Assembly (NCBI RefSeq): GCF_000350225.1
Contig: NW_005179334.1
Span: forward strand, 124,001 to 188,000
Direction of reading: 5' to 3'
DNA length: 64,000 bases
Source: Chondrus crispus
Taxonomy: Eukaryota > Rhodophyta > Florideophyceae > Gigartinales > Gigartinaceae
Part shown: one piece after another, positions 33,596 to 44,684 of the stretch
Position numbering within the stretch: position 1 is the first letter of the stretch
Layout: every line of letters begins with the position of its first letter
Notes under the pieces: model-generated
What the model was told of the DNA's origin: nothing
The model's input: only the letters and a program-made list of their open reading frames with translations
Databases searched by the model: none
Position numbers and translations under genes: made by a program

Positions 33596-34091
33596 TAGAG
33601 TTAGAGGAACAGAGTTATCTAGTACAGAGAAGGAAGCTACAGAGCTGTACTACCAGATGTTTCAGAGTAAGGAATTTACTCTACACTATGCCCAAGGTCT
33701 ACCATCATATATAACTCATAACGCATATATCAAGGAAGAAGATTCTTTCAAGAAGACTGTACGGGAAGTTCCGGTGTCACAAGTTCCACGCAACGCGAAT
33801 ATAATCACTAGCCATGTGATATACAAAGTGAAGATTTCAGATGATGGGACGTATTTTATGAAGGCTCGTATTGCTCCACATGGTAACCAGGACAAAGAAC
33901 GTGAAACTCTTAAGACTGATTGCAGCTTGCAGACCTGAAGTCTAAAAGCAAATGCCGCAGTTGTTCCAATTATGGCCATTGGGCTTCAGACCACAACAGT
34001 GATGGTTCCCTCAAGCCCGGTGTCACTTCCAGATCTCAGCCACTGCAAAAGTCTGATGATTCGTCCAAATATGAGTTATATATGATGGTAG
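33596..34091. other. Rearranged block inside E (inverted copies of RT, linker and gag)
   Basis: Four pieces. 33596-33699 is the reverse complement of about 34093-34195 (linker). 33700-33920 is the reverse complement of about 33381-33595 (RT start). 33926-34067 is the reverse complement of about 36190-36330 (gag zinc knuckle). 34068-34091 directly copies 33574-33595. Without the block, 33595 would join 34092 and the polyprotein would be continuous. The pattern fits strand switching during reverse transcription. Confidence 0.85.
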
Positions 34092-37061
34092 ACCTTGGGC
34101 ATAGTGTAGAGTAAATTCCTTACTCTGAAACATCTGGTAGTACAGCTCTGTAGCTTCGTTCTCTGTACTAGATAACTCTGTTCCAGGGGTAATCTGAACC
34201 TTGTTGCTTTTCAAAGAATCATCTCTGTAGGAATTGGTAAACGGTCTCCATTTTTCGTCGTCAAGATTGAGAAATTCGTTATCGCCGTCGTTTTAACTTA
34301 TATGGTATTTCCCATCATCATGAAATACTTCAGAAACAATACCTGGGTAGTACTTGTCATCATCCGGCCAGAAAACTTCAATAGCATCACCAACTGCTGG
34401 TAGCTTAGCATCATTATCTCCAATATCTGTAGCATCAGTACCCGTACCATCAAATGTTTCATCATTAGCCATATTAAAGTCCGCATTAGAGTTGTCGCAA
34501 CCAACCTTCGAGCTTGTATCACCATCATCATCCAAGACAGCAGCCAGAGCTTCATCAAGAGAAACATTAAGCGTATCAATAGCTTCTTGTACAGCCCGCG
34601 CTAGTTCGCTATCAGGCACAGCGGTTCGAACATCTTCAATCGCCGCACGTACTGTACGTCCACTTTTTCCAGGAACTGTAACACAGCGCGAGTCAGGGTC
34701 ATACCATAGAACAGGCTTAGGTGCCGACCATTTTCCGCGTTTCTCATGCTGCTGCTTAATAAAAACTTGAACCAAATCCCCGGTGTGGATAGCAGTGTCC
34801 TTAGTTGCCTTAGATCTTAATATCAGCGTGAGCTTTCGTTTAGAAAGCAGCTTTTCATGAGCATCAATCAATTCATCGGGAACTTCAACAGGGAACGCGC
34901 CAGGAGCAATCGGTCTTGTATACCCTTTGGCAAGCTCATGTGCTGACATGACGTCGTTACCGTACAGATCGTTTGATATACGGAACGCTTGCTGCACAAG
35001 GAGCGCCTCTTGTGTATCATCGCATGATTCATTTGCGGACTTAAGACGCAGGTATATATCTCGTAGTATTGTGTGCTTCGATTCCAGAACATTGTTGTTG
35101 TGGCGCCGTGGCGGAAGTGATCGTGGTTCAATACCGCATTTGCGCAGGTATGAAAGAAAAATATCATTGTTAAAAGCAGGATCAAAAATAACTGTGTCCG
35201 GAATCCAAAAAGGAGTGACCCAGTGTGTCTCGAACGAGATGATGGAATTCATCATGGAGGTGTCAGCAACTATGCCACCACCAGAAAAACGTGCAGTAGC
35301 GTCCATAGCGTGGAACACTATGTTGTCGCCAAGATGAAAGTGATCGATGCAAACATCTCGGTTGAAGGAGCGATTGAGAGAACTGAGGGAGACTTTTCGT
35401 GGGGGCTTTGGTTCGGATGTTCTCTTACAGGACGTACAGGTCTCAAGCACTTGGCACAAGTACTTCTCAACATCACAGCTCCATAACCCATTTCTCTGAA
35501 GCAAGACCTTGACATCGGAAAACGAAGAATGGCCACAGACGTGGTGGTGTACCTTGTCTAGAATTGCTTTCGTAGCACTCCATGGTCTATCAATTTCTGC
35601 ACCATGGACCATAGCCGTTGCACAAAACATCGTGTTGTTCTCAGAAGGTTTCAATCTGAGGTTGCGTGGGTGGAATACTTCATGGGGAATGTAGCAGTGT
35701 AGATCATGATCAACAAGAGATATAAACGTAGCACCAGATCCATCGTTCTCAACTGGGAGCTTTAGAGCATTACCTCCGATACGTATAATGTCACAGTACT
35801 TCGTAACGTTGCGACCAATGACCCACTGGGACGAACCTTCAATGATCAGATGCTTGATTTTGATGGGGTATCCTTGGTCCGAGGTAGCAGAAAAAAACAC
35901 AGAACCGACGATTTTACGCACGTCACTGGAGTGCGCGCCCGTTCCGTATTGCCAATAGGGGCGGTCAATAACAGTGTCAGGCAGTGGATCAAACGTGCCG
36001 GACCAATCAGGAACCAGAAAGGGTTGTATCAACTTGAACTCATCCAGACCAATACCACTGTAAGGAGCTCCATCATCCAGGAGCGGACCAACAGATTCAG
36101 AAAAGTACTCGTCCGTAGACTGTAGCGTAGCCATGTGGAAACTAATAGCCTTTTTTCCATTTGACTGAGAGGCGTTAGATTTGGACGAATCATCAGATTT
36201 TTGCAGTGGCTGAGATCTGGAAGTGACACCGGGCTTGAGGGAACCATCACTGTTGTGGTCTGAAGCCCAATGGCCATAATTGGAACAACTGCGGCATTTG
36301 CTTTTAGACTTCAGGTCTGCAAGCTGCTCAGGTCTGAGCATCTTTCGTTGCCGAGGTGGACGCGTAACAGAGCTGGCGGACATAGTTGTAGGAACAGATT
36401 GTGTCTCAGAGTTGTTCGCCTTGTCGCATTGACGAATAACTGAAGCAATAGACCCATAAGAAACAGAGGTAAGAAAGTCATCAGTGGTGGATTGATTATT
36501 AAAATCAGAGTCACGGGGGGCAGAGGCTGCCAAGATAGAGATACGTTGACCACTGTCAACGTTTGAATTGGCAAGTAACATGAAAGCCACAAGAGCGTCT
36601 GGTAACTTAGACAGGCTAGACTGAGAGTTGAACTTTGAAACTCTTGCCTCGAATCGGCTCTCAAAATTCTTAAACGATTCAGACTGTCCGCGTTTAGTGT
36701 TGAGCAGATCAATGAAACCTTGATACACCTCACTCACTACAGCGAGTGCATCGCGCTTGTAAACAGCATTCAGGATTGCTTCAACACCACTCTCAGACTG
36801 CAACACGGCTGGATCAATTTTTCTCACGAGGTCTTTAGCACGGCCATACAGCTGTGACTGAAGCATGATTCCTTGGAGATCTTTGGGTATCTTGCTGTTA
36901 TTGCCATCCGGAAGCTTGTCATGGAAGGTACGCCAGAGGGCAACGGAATTAGCGTATTCCTCCTGGTTTCCCTTCCCATCGGTCCACGGAACGTTGCCGA
37001 TATCCCATGAGAAACGAGGGCGTGACGGTAAGTCAGAAGAACCAGCGAGGCCTGGGCCCAT
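34092..37061 (-). pseudogene. E gag, protease, integrase and Tudor-like domain (one TAA)
   Basis: The ATG at 37061 lies inside the primer-binding site, 4 nt from the 5' LTR. Gag is about 1-290, with a knuckle-like CRSCSNYGHWASDH whose last Cys is His. A protease-like DDGAPYSGIG replaces the usual D-S/T-G-A. Integrase has an HHCC-type finger (VHHHVCGH...CTSC), then Asp in CIDHFHL, Asp in VIFDPAF and Glu in NNVLESKH. Near the end is a Tudor-like segment: GDAIEVFWPDDDKYYPGIVS, then GKYHIS, TAA at 34293-34295, then DGDNEFLNLDDEKW in the same frame. The stop replaces a residue within this domain. Reading continues to SYITH, where the rearranged block begins. Confidence 0.85.
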
Positions 37062-37064
37062 AAC
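37051..37064 (-). promoter_or_regulatory. E primer-binding site, half-tRNA-iMet type
   Basis: Minus-strand GTTATGGGCCCAGG directly follows the 5' LTR. It is complementary to the anticodon loop and stem (CCCATAAC core) of eukaryotic initiator tRNA-Met, as in Drosophila copia. Its ATG, complement of the CAU anticodon, is the gag start. Confidence 0.75.
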
Positions 37065-37412
37065 TATGAAAGGTTAGAGTAGCTTCGAACCTTATACTTG
37101 ACAAGCAGAACAGCAATGCAGCATAACAGAAGAACAGAACAGTTTAGTGATCTAGAAGAACAGTGTTGGGTATCGATAATCCTTCTGGTCTGGGCAGCCC
37201 CAGCAACTTCGGCTTCTACTTATATCTATCGTACTGCAGTAGAATCTATCCTTGTAATTATTACGTTCAAGGAGAGTCAGAGACAGTCCAAGTAATCATT
37301 ACATGTCAATTATTACGTTCAAGGAGAGTTGGAGACAGTCCAGGTAATCATTACATGTCATTGTATCAAATATTAGGCGTCAAAAGAATGCAGTGCAAGC
37401 AATCTTTTCATA
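37065..37412 (-). repeat. E 5' LTR
   Basis: 348 bp. Minus-strand termini TATGAAAAG and CTTTCATA. The only difference from the 3' LTR is at about 37330. Confidence 0.92.
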
Positions 37413-37417
37413 CCGAG

Positions 37418-38036
37418 TTCTCTCTGGGTATCGATTCTGAATTCCAGAACTAGTGGCTTCCAATACTGGTACTGTAGTCTGCGGGTAGTGAGTCAGGTTT
37501 TCCAATTCATCTTCGGGGTATGACAGGCTGGCTGGCGCTTCCATAGACAGTGGTGCGTCATCATTATCACTCAACGCCTCCTCGGCCATTTCACCATCCA
37601 TGTCGTCAACCCAATTCTGTAGTACCTTGCTGACGATGCCTTCTGAATTCTGTCCTTCATGTGCAGGATAAACGGACTCGTTTATCCTTTCGTGACGCAC
37701 ATGGTAGACCCGCTGGGACTCAATATCCCAAACGCGATAGTTGCCGTGGGGCGAGCATCTCAGAAGTATTGCTCTTCTGGCCTTTGAGTCTAGCTTCTTG
37801 CGTTTTGAAACGAAAGCCCATACCTCACATCCAAAGCATCTTAGATGACCAACATACGGCACTTTCCCAGTCAGCATCTCCATCGGAGTTCTTCCATTGT
37901 TGGCACTGGTCGCCGTCAAGTTCCGGAGGTATGCTGCAGTAGCCACCGCTTCTCCCCAGAAAGTGTCAGCCAGTCCAGATTGACCAAGCATGGACCTTAC
38001 CATCTCCATCAGGGTCCTATTCAGGCGTTCCGATAC
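37418..38036 (-). pseudogene. D integrase C-terminal part
   Basis: Continues the D integrase after the F insertion: RTLMEMVRSMLGQSGL, FWGEAVATAAYLRN, GHLRCFGCEVWAFV, then an acidic linker ending NRYPERTR at the E insertion. On the far side of E, D resumes with RRPPVRFGG, as expected for a copia IN-RT linker. The Glu of the DDE triad lies at the F junction. Confidence 0.85.
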
Positions 38037-38331
38037 TGTTGAAGTTGTGTATTTTATTCCTTAGAGTTGCTGCACGAGACCTAATTTATACTACTTTGTA
38101 TCTGCAGATACCATCTCAGTGCGTTCCAGATTATGTGAGGTAGTCGGCCTCAATTCTGCTGAATTGAGGGAATCAACACTGTAACTTATTAGAGAGGGCC
38201 ATTGACTACGGGTCCGATTAGACCGAATCCACTCTATCTTCGCTGTCAACACAGTACAGTGATAACGTGTTACGTCTTCCCTTCGTAGAACCAGGGAGGA
38301 AGAGTTGAGGTGTACAGGTGTATCCTCAACA
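38037..38331 (-). repeat. F 3' LTR
   Basis: 295 bp, TG...CA ends. It differs from the 5' LTR by about four substitutions and one T. Confidence 0.92.
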
Positions 38332-40224
38332 CTCCCCCTCATCCGAAACTCTTCTGTTTAGCCGATTCGCTTGAGGGTGCTGTTGCATGCCCATCATTCG
38401 AACCAAGTGCTTGTTTTCTGGAACAGGTAAGGACTTTGTAAAGATGTCAGCAGCATTTTCCTTACATGGTATGTAGTTTCGTACAACGGATCCATCTGCA
38501 ACTTTCTCCTTACACAGGAAAAATTTGACAGCGATGTGGTTTGTTTTCTCGCTGAAGGTGTCCGTATATGCTAGGTTCAGTGCTCCTTCATTGTCTCCAA
38601 CCAAGACTGTAGGAGGTATAGCTTCCTCTTGCTCAAAACATTCCCGTACAAGGCGCTGCATCTATATGGCCTCTCTCACTGCAAACGACATTGCCCTAAA
38701 TTCGGTCTCTAGGGTTGACTGGGCTGTTGTCGATTGCCTTTTGCTGCGCCAGCTTTCTGCGCCACCGCCAAACTTGAACACAAATCCGCTGACGCTTTTG
38801 CGATCTTCCTTGTTGGCTGCGAAATCTGATTCCGTATATGCATGTAGACCGGCCGTATCACTCTTGACATACTGCACTCCCATAGTGCGAGTGTGCGCGA
38901 GGTACCTCAGGACCCTCTTTGCAGCTTGCAGATGCTGCTCCTCACAGTAGTCTAAAAATCTTGACAAGTAACCTGTGGCGAAAGAGATGTCAGGGCGGGT
39001 CGTGTTACTCAAGTACAGTAGCGATCCAACAAGTTTCCGGTACTCGGACTGCGTTGTTGACGGCTCTTGATTCTCAATTGGATCGCACCTCTCGAGGTCG
39101 ATGCTCGGCGGTAGGGGACTGGAGACTTGCCTACATTGCTGCATCCTAAATGCCCGAAGCAAATGTTCCACCATGGGACGTGCATGCAGTTTTAAAACCC
39201 CCTTTTCTCTGCATCTTTCTATGACAATGCCGAGAGACTTGGAGATGTTTGGCTCGATGCGGATCTCAAAGCGGCTACCCATCTGCTGGGCTACAGTTCT
39301 GAGTACTTCCATTCCTTTTCCAATCAGCAGTATATCGTCCACGTACACAAGTATGAAAAGGGTGGTTCCTCTTACATTGAGAATGTACATTGTGCTGTCC
39401 GCTTCTGAGCACCTTCCTCCAATAGAGATGAGGTAGGCGTCAATCATCTTGTGCCAGGCCCTGGATGCTTGTTTCAGTCCGTATAGGGCACGTAGAAGCC
39501 TATAGACGTGAGGAGGAAATTTAGAACTGACATACCCAGGAGGCTGTTCTAGATATGTCTCCTCATCCAGTTCGCCGTTCAGGAATGCGGCTTTGACGTC
39601 TAGCTGCAGTAAGTCGAGGTCCTGTTGTGCCGCAAATGCTAACATGAATCGAACTGTACTGTACTTTGCTACTGGAGAGAAACCCTCTTCAAAGTCAATG
39701 CCGTACCTCTGGGTAAATCCCTTCTCCACAAGCCGAGCTGGCTTCCGACTTACATTTCCACGTGCGTCCGTTTTGTTCATGAAAACCCACTTCGACCTCA
39801 CCGGTTTCTTTCCCTCTGGAAGCGGAACCAGTTTCCACGTTTGCTTCCCGAGCTGCGCAATCTCAGCGTCCATGGCTTTCTTCCAGTCATGTCGTTCACT
39901 GCACTGTACTGCCTGGTGGTACGAGAGGGGTGCTTGAGATCCATCATTTCCCATATGATGAAGAAGCGCAAACATCATTGTCGAATCATGAGGACTGTAG
40001 AAACGTGTCGGTTGTGTACCTCTCCCGGATCTGCGTGGTCCCGGGGGATGATATGTGACCTCTCCAGGAGTTCCGGGTACAGTATTTCCCTCCGTGTCTG
40101 CACCTATGTCGTCGGTGGTATTGGAGGGAGACGTTGGTATTTCGACTTCAGTATCCGAGGTTTCGTCGTTTAGTGCGATTTCGAATACTGGGTGGACGTG
40201 TTGTCCTTGATCACGTGTGTGCAA
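38332..40224 (-). pseudogene. F reverse transcriptase and RNase H
   Basis: RT core is complete: LQLDVKAAFLNGELDEETYL, LYGLKQASRAWH, and YVDD in LVYVDDILLIG. RNase H has YTESDFAANKEDRKSVSGF and STLETEFRA. TAG at 38662-38664 then interrupts it, and the same frame continues with the C-terminal DIFTKSLPVPENKH up to the LTR. The frame overlaps the end of the integrase frame (40170-40224), so at least one indel separates IN from RT. Confidence 0.88.
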
Positions 40225-41600
40225 GTTGCATCCTCTAAGAAGTGTGCATCTCTTGTGACGATGACTTGCCTCGAACTGGGAATGAATGTCCTGTATCCAT
40301 TACCTGCGGTCACGCCAACGTAGAAGCCCTTTTCAGCTCGGGGCGAAAATTTGTCGGTGCGCCTCGGCTTCGGGATATGAACATATGGTACTGAACCGAA
40401 TTTGCGAATGTGCCCGAGTTTAGGCTTTCTTCCAACCACGGCCTCGTAAGGAGTATTATCAGGAATACTGCAAGCTGACGTGTGTACGCGATTACGTAGG
40501 TAGTTTGCGTGATACACGGCCTCCGCCCAAAGCGCATCCGTGTTGGGAACGTTTCCACTGGAGCCTAAGAGAGTTCGTGCCATGTCCATAACTGTTCGGT
40601 TTAGGCGCTCAGCTTTGCCGTTGGACTCTGGAGAGTAAGGGGCACTGAACTCCTGCCCGATTCCTTTTTCGTCCAACCAGTCGTTGAGCTTCTTACTACC
40701 AACCTCCTTCGCATTGTCAGACCGAATGCGAGCGACGGGAAAATTCCTTTCTCTACAAGCGGGGCTCCGTTCGAGCTCTTTTACAGAGTTCTGTATGGCG
40801 TTGGGAGCCTCACTCTTAGTCCTTAGAAATCTGACAATACAAAAGGCCGTACAGTCGTCGTAGACAAGCATGAAGTACCGGCGTCCGGCTAGTGAAGGCG
40901 TCGACATTGGTCCCACAAGGTCCATGTGCAGTAGTTCGAGGGGGTGAGTCTGATCTCGACTGGTGGATGAGGGTCTAGGTACGCGAGTTGACTTGGCCAT
41001 CTTGCACGGTTCACAGTGTGAGAGTTTCTGCACTTGCTGAAGTGCTACTCCCTTGACCATTGGGAGTGTTTTCTCCATTGTCCTTGGCGCAATGAGCCCC
41101 ATTCGAGCATGCCAATCATCGGAAGACAGTATTGAACGCGGAGAGTGCGTCTTTTCCGGGCATATAGTTGCCTCATACAGTCCCCCTTGTTGATTTTCAA
41201 AGCCTTGCACAAACACCTTCGACTCATCCCGTGGTGTCACTTGACAGATTCCGTTTTGGTTGTCATCTGTGTCGAACACCAATTTCAATTCTGCTTTCGC
41301 ATGCGACTTACAGAAAGTAAGTTGCATACCAGAGAAGGCACATAGAGCACGTCTTCCAGTCGAATCGTTTTAGTTTCTGCACCTACTGTACTTTGGCAGA
41401 CAATTGATCCTGAGCCAAGCACAGCAGCAGGCTCTCCAGTGCCGACTGATACATTGCGTCCTTCATACGTTTTCAGTTTGTCAAACGCTGACCGGTCGTT
41501 GCATATGTGGGCTGATGCCCCTGAGTCTATGTATCATTTGTCCTTGAAAGTTCCTTCCAGAATTGTTCGAGAACATTTTACAGTTCACATGAACGAGACA
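40170..41600 (-). pseudogene. F protease and integrase
   Basis: Protease: YIDSGASAHICN lies near 41500-41540, just after a TGA, so the DSGA active site is present but the frame is interrupted. The main open part (41327-40170) is integrase with a finger region (DWHARMGL...HCEPC), the core Asp in HMDLVGPM, Asp in RSDNAKE and Glu in GKAERLNRT, all retained. The C-terminal GKRK-like region (KLGHIRKFGSVPYVHIP) is typical of copia. Confidence 0.85.
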
Positions 41601-42448
41601 TCAAAATATGCGGCTTGGTTCTGGCTCGTGTCTTCGTTCGGCTTCTGAGACCTGCGCGGTGGACGACTCTGTCCGCGGATTTGGTAGTTCTTTTGACGGT
41701 TGGCTCGCTTTCCAGCTAGCTAGCTGCGGTCTGTAGGATGTGCTTTCGGGATTATAGTAGCATTTGGTCTTGTCATGACCACTGCGGCTACAGAACGTGC
41801 ACTGTGCGTTGTTGTTCCTTACGTGTAGTGCAGCATTGCCCTGAAAACCAATCTTCCATTCTTGACCTTCGCACTTCTCAGCTTCTGCAGAGATGAGAAA
41901 AGCTACTGCCTCATGGTACGATTTACCAGTGGCCCGGATGATACCAGCAGAGATGTCAAACTGTGGTGACAATCCCCTGATCAGTGCGCGGCGCTTCTCC
42001 ATATCCGGTATGACGTGGCCGATGGAAGCCAGTTTATTCTCGAGGTCCTGTAGTCGATTCAAAAATAGACTGATGCTTTTTCTTGAAGCATTTGTGCGTT
42101 CTGAAACTGTTGCAGGTACACATCTGTTCTTGCCTCTGACACTGTGGCATTCATTTCTTTCAAAAGGTCCCACATCTTCTTCGGGTCTCGTATGGTGATC
42201 ACCGCGGCGCTGACAGAATCCTCGATAGAAAGGATAATATTGGTCAACGCCAAGTCACTTCTACGCTCGAATTTCGCGCGGTCAGTCGCATCAGAGGGTA
42301 TCTGTTCTTCCCCTGTGACGATCTGCTATAATCCTTTCGCGCGCAAGACAAACTCGAGTTTGTGTGACCAAAGGAAGTAGTTGTTCGCGTTGAGCGGAGT
42401 GAGGCGATACCTGGAAGTATCCACGGTCTCCCGTGGGGTGTCATCCAT
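41601..42448 (-). pseudogene. F gag with zinc knuckle
   Basis: The best start is the ATG at 42448 (MDDTPRET). The N-terminal part reads NNYFLWSHKLEFVLRAKGL, then TAG at 42326-42328 where Trp is expected, then continues to a stop near 42059. A frame change near 42.07-42.15 kb leads to FLNRLQDLENKLAS and the CCHC knuckle CTFCSRSGHDKTKC (C-X2-C-X4-H-X4-C). Order and motifs are those of a copia UBN2-type gag. Confidence 0.82.
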
Positions 42449-42511
42449 CTCGGTAGATACCCGAAGTGCGATATCAGAGATGTGCAGTAATGTCGTCTGG
42501 GCACCAAAACC

Positions 42512-42807
42512 TGTTGAAGTTGTGTATTTTTATTCCTTAGAGATGCTGCACGAGACCTAATTTATACTACTTTGTATCTGCAGATACCATCTTAGTGCGT
42601 TCCAGATTATGTGAGGTAGTCGGCCTCAATTCTGCTGAATTGAGGGAATCAACACTGTAACTTATTAGAGAGGGCCATTGACTACGGGTCCGATTATACC
42701 GAATCCACTCTATCTTCGCTGTCAACACAGTACAGTGATAACGTGTTACGTCTTCCCTTCGTAGAACCAGGGAGGAAGAGTTGAGGTGTACAGGTGTATC
42801 ATCAACA
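42512..42807 (-). repeat. F 5' LTR
   Basis: 296 bp, TG...CA ends, paired with 38037-38331. Confidence 0.92.
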
Positions 42808-43738
42808 GATACGCCGTTCTGTTCCAGCGTGTACGTAGCCGATTGTTTCCAATCAATGCCCTGACTTCTGAGATATTCAGCAAATGCTTTGTACTCCCCC
42901 CGTTGTCTGAGTAGAGCATCTTGATTTTGCCGTCATTTTTTCTTTCGAAACTATTCTGAAAATTCTTGAAACACTGCAGGGCGCCAGCCTTACTTGCCAT
43001 CATTGCTACCTCCTTATAGGATGAGAAGCCATCACTGAAAGTGATGAAGTATTTCTTTCCACCGAGGCTCTCAACGGGAAGAGGACCAGAAACGTCCGAG
43101 GAGATTACTTGTCCTGGCATGGTTGGCTTTCTTGTTCTGGCTGACAAGCTAAGTCTTTTCTGCTTGCCTTCTGTGCAGGGCACGCAGTTTACATCATTCT
43201 GCGGCTTCTATTTGAATGAAAGTCCGGAAACAGTTCCATCTCTCTCCATGGCCTTGATTGTCCGCAGGTAGACGTGACCAAAACGCCGATGCCACATTTC
43301 CTCTGATTCGGTAGGTGACTGAGAAACATGCGCAATGGCATCCACATGAGTACTGCGTACCACGTAGAGACCACCTTCAATATATGCTGTGCAAATGCGC
43401 TCTCCATTTCGCATGACAGTACACTTTTCGCTCTCGAACCGCAAACTGTAGCCCTTCTTGTCAAGGGCGGAGTACGAAATCAAATTTGTTTCTAGAGCAG
43501 GTACGTAAAGCACATTATCAAGTTGGAGGCTTCGGTTCCCTCCACCGTCGACTGAGAATGTGATGAAGCCGGTACCGCACTTGTTAGAAGAGAGCTTGCT
43601 GCCATCTCCAATCGTCACGGTTCTCGGATAAGACTTTTTCATACTTGAGAATAGATTCTGATTATTCAGCATGTGACATGTGGCTCCGGAGTCCATCGCA
43701 ACTGGATCTGCTCCCGTACATGTTCTTCGCACCAGCAT
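42808..43738 (-). pseudogene. D protease and integrase N-terminal part
   Basis: Protease active site MDSGATCHM near 43690, followed by the usual pre-integrase region (VLYVPALETNLISYSAL). The integrase finger has WHRRFGH, then TAG at 43208-43210, then CVPC in the same frame. The catalytic core has SSDVSGPL and LYSDNGG. A one-base loss in the run of six C at 42896-42901 (plus strand) shifts the frame just after it; the shifted frame ends in YTLEQNGVS at the F insertion. Confidence 0.85.
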
Positions 43739-43792
43739 AGCCCTTTCAGAGCTATCATGGTCATAACGAGGTGCATTTGGATTCTTACTTTT

Positions 43793-44554
43793 CTAGTGGT
43801 AATCTTTCTTTCTGGGCTGCTTTTTGGTAGCCCTGCACTCGCTTTTGTAGTGGCCATAGCGTCCACATCTAAAGCATTGGATGTGCGCCTTCGTCTTCAA
43901 AGCCTTCTGATGCACGGTCACTTCCATGCTCCTCGGTATCTTGCTCTTCTTTATAGAATCCCTGGTACTGTACTCCTGTAACAGTCGTGCTGTGGCCTTC
44001 TCCCACGTCAGCTTCTCATCAGACAAAACCTAAAGCGCAGTGACTACGGCACCGTACGGGGATTCATGTGTACTGCCGAAACTTGCCAGCAGTATTGCTA
44101 CCTGCATTGAGTCACTCACCGTACTCCCCATGACTGCCAGGCGGTTAAAAATTGATTCTAAACCATCAATGTACTCCGACATTGTTTGATCGACGGAGTA
44201 CGCTTTTTGGTGTAGCTCCGTCTGCAACTGAACGCGGGTGGCGGCATTCTGGGATTCATATCTCTCCTGCATCTTTTGATACATTGCGAAAGGATTCTTC
44301 TTCTCACCAATGATCGTTCGCAATTGTTTGTCTCCGAGTGACTGCACAAGCAGCATCCTAGCCTTGTAGATTTTCTTCTTCAAATCCAGTTCCAAATCCG
44401 CCAACGTTGTTTCTCCTATAGGATCAGACTCAGTTACCGACAACAGATCCTTATATTCGAGTAGTGCTTCAAAGCGCAAGGTTCATAGCGTGAAATCATC
44501 TTCACGCCCTGCACTGAACTTGTGCAAACGCCGAGGAAATATTTCGTCTTCCAT
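43793..44554 (-). pseudogene. D gag with zinc knuckle
   Basis: The ATG at 44554 opens MEDEIFPRRLHKFSAGR. TGA at 44483-44485 replaces an expected Trp, then 149 codons of UBN2-like gag (RFEALLEYKDLLSVTES) run to TAG at 44030-44032. The same frame continues with the CCHC knuckle CFRCGRYGHYKSEC and a basic tail ending at 43793. All parts share one frame, so only two nonsense changes break it. Confidence 0.87.
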
Positions 44555-44684
44555 TCTTCGGGAGAGATAAAGGAATAATGCGGACGACGCAGATCAGCGT
44601 AGCAAAGAAGAAAAAGTAAGAACAGAACGGGCGGATCAAGCCAAAACAATTGGAACGCTGGTTCCGCTTTCGCGATGCTACCAC

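Larger units (their letters stand above)
31675..37412 (-). mobile_element. E: Ty1/copia element inserted in D, very recent
   Basis: LTRs at 31675-32022 and 37065-37412 (348 bp) differ at one base, so insertion was recent. CCGAG is duplicated at 31670-31674 and 37413-37417. With these duplications the LTR ends are TATGAAA...TTTCATA, i.e. TA...TA rather than TG...CA. The purine tract (AAAAGGGGAGGAG) abuts the 3' LTR; the half-tRNA-type PBS abuts the 5' LTR. One ORF spans gag to integrase, another covers RT-RNase H. A 496-bp rearranged block sits between them. Confidence 0.92.
38037..42807 (-). mobile_element. F: Ty1/copia element inserted in the D integrase
   Basis: LTRs 38037-38331 and 42512-42807 start TGTTGA, end CAACA and differ at about five positions. 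GATAC is duplicated at 38032-38036 and 42808-42812. The purine tract GATGAGGGGGAG abuts the 3' LTR. The PBS region reads GGTTTTGGTGCCCAG on the minus strand (plus 42497-42511), a degenerate half-tRNA-iMet site lacking the ATG. Gag, protease, integrase, RT and RNase H follow in copia order, with several stops. Confidence 0.92.

Noticed and set aside
170..44485. TGA (and TAG) as a sense codon for Trp.
   Set aside because: Stops at Trp positions include both TGA and TAG, other stops replace Arg, Ser, Gln or Glu, and genes such as the P1 transposase use TGG normally. Mutation explains this better.
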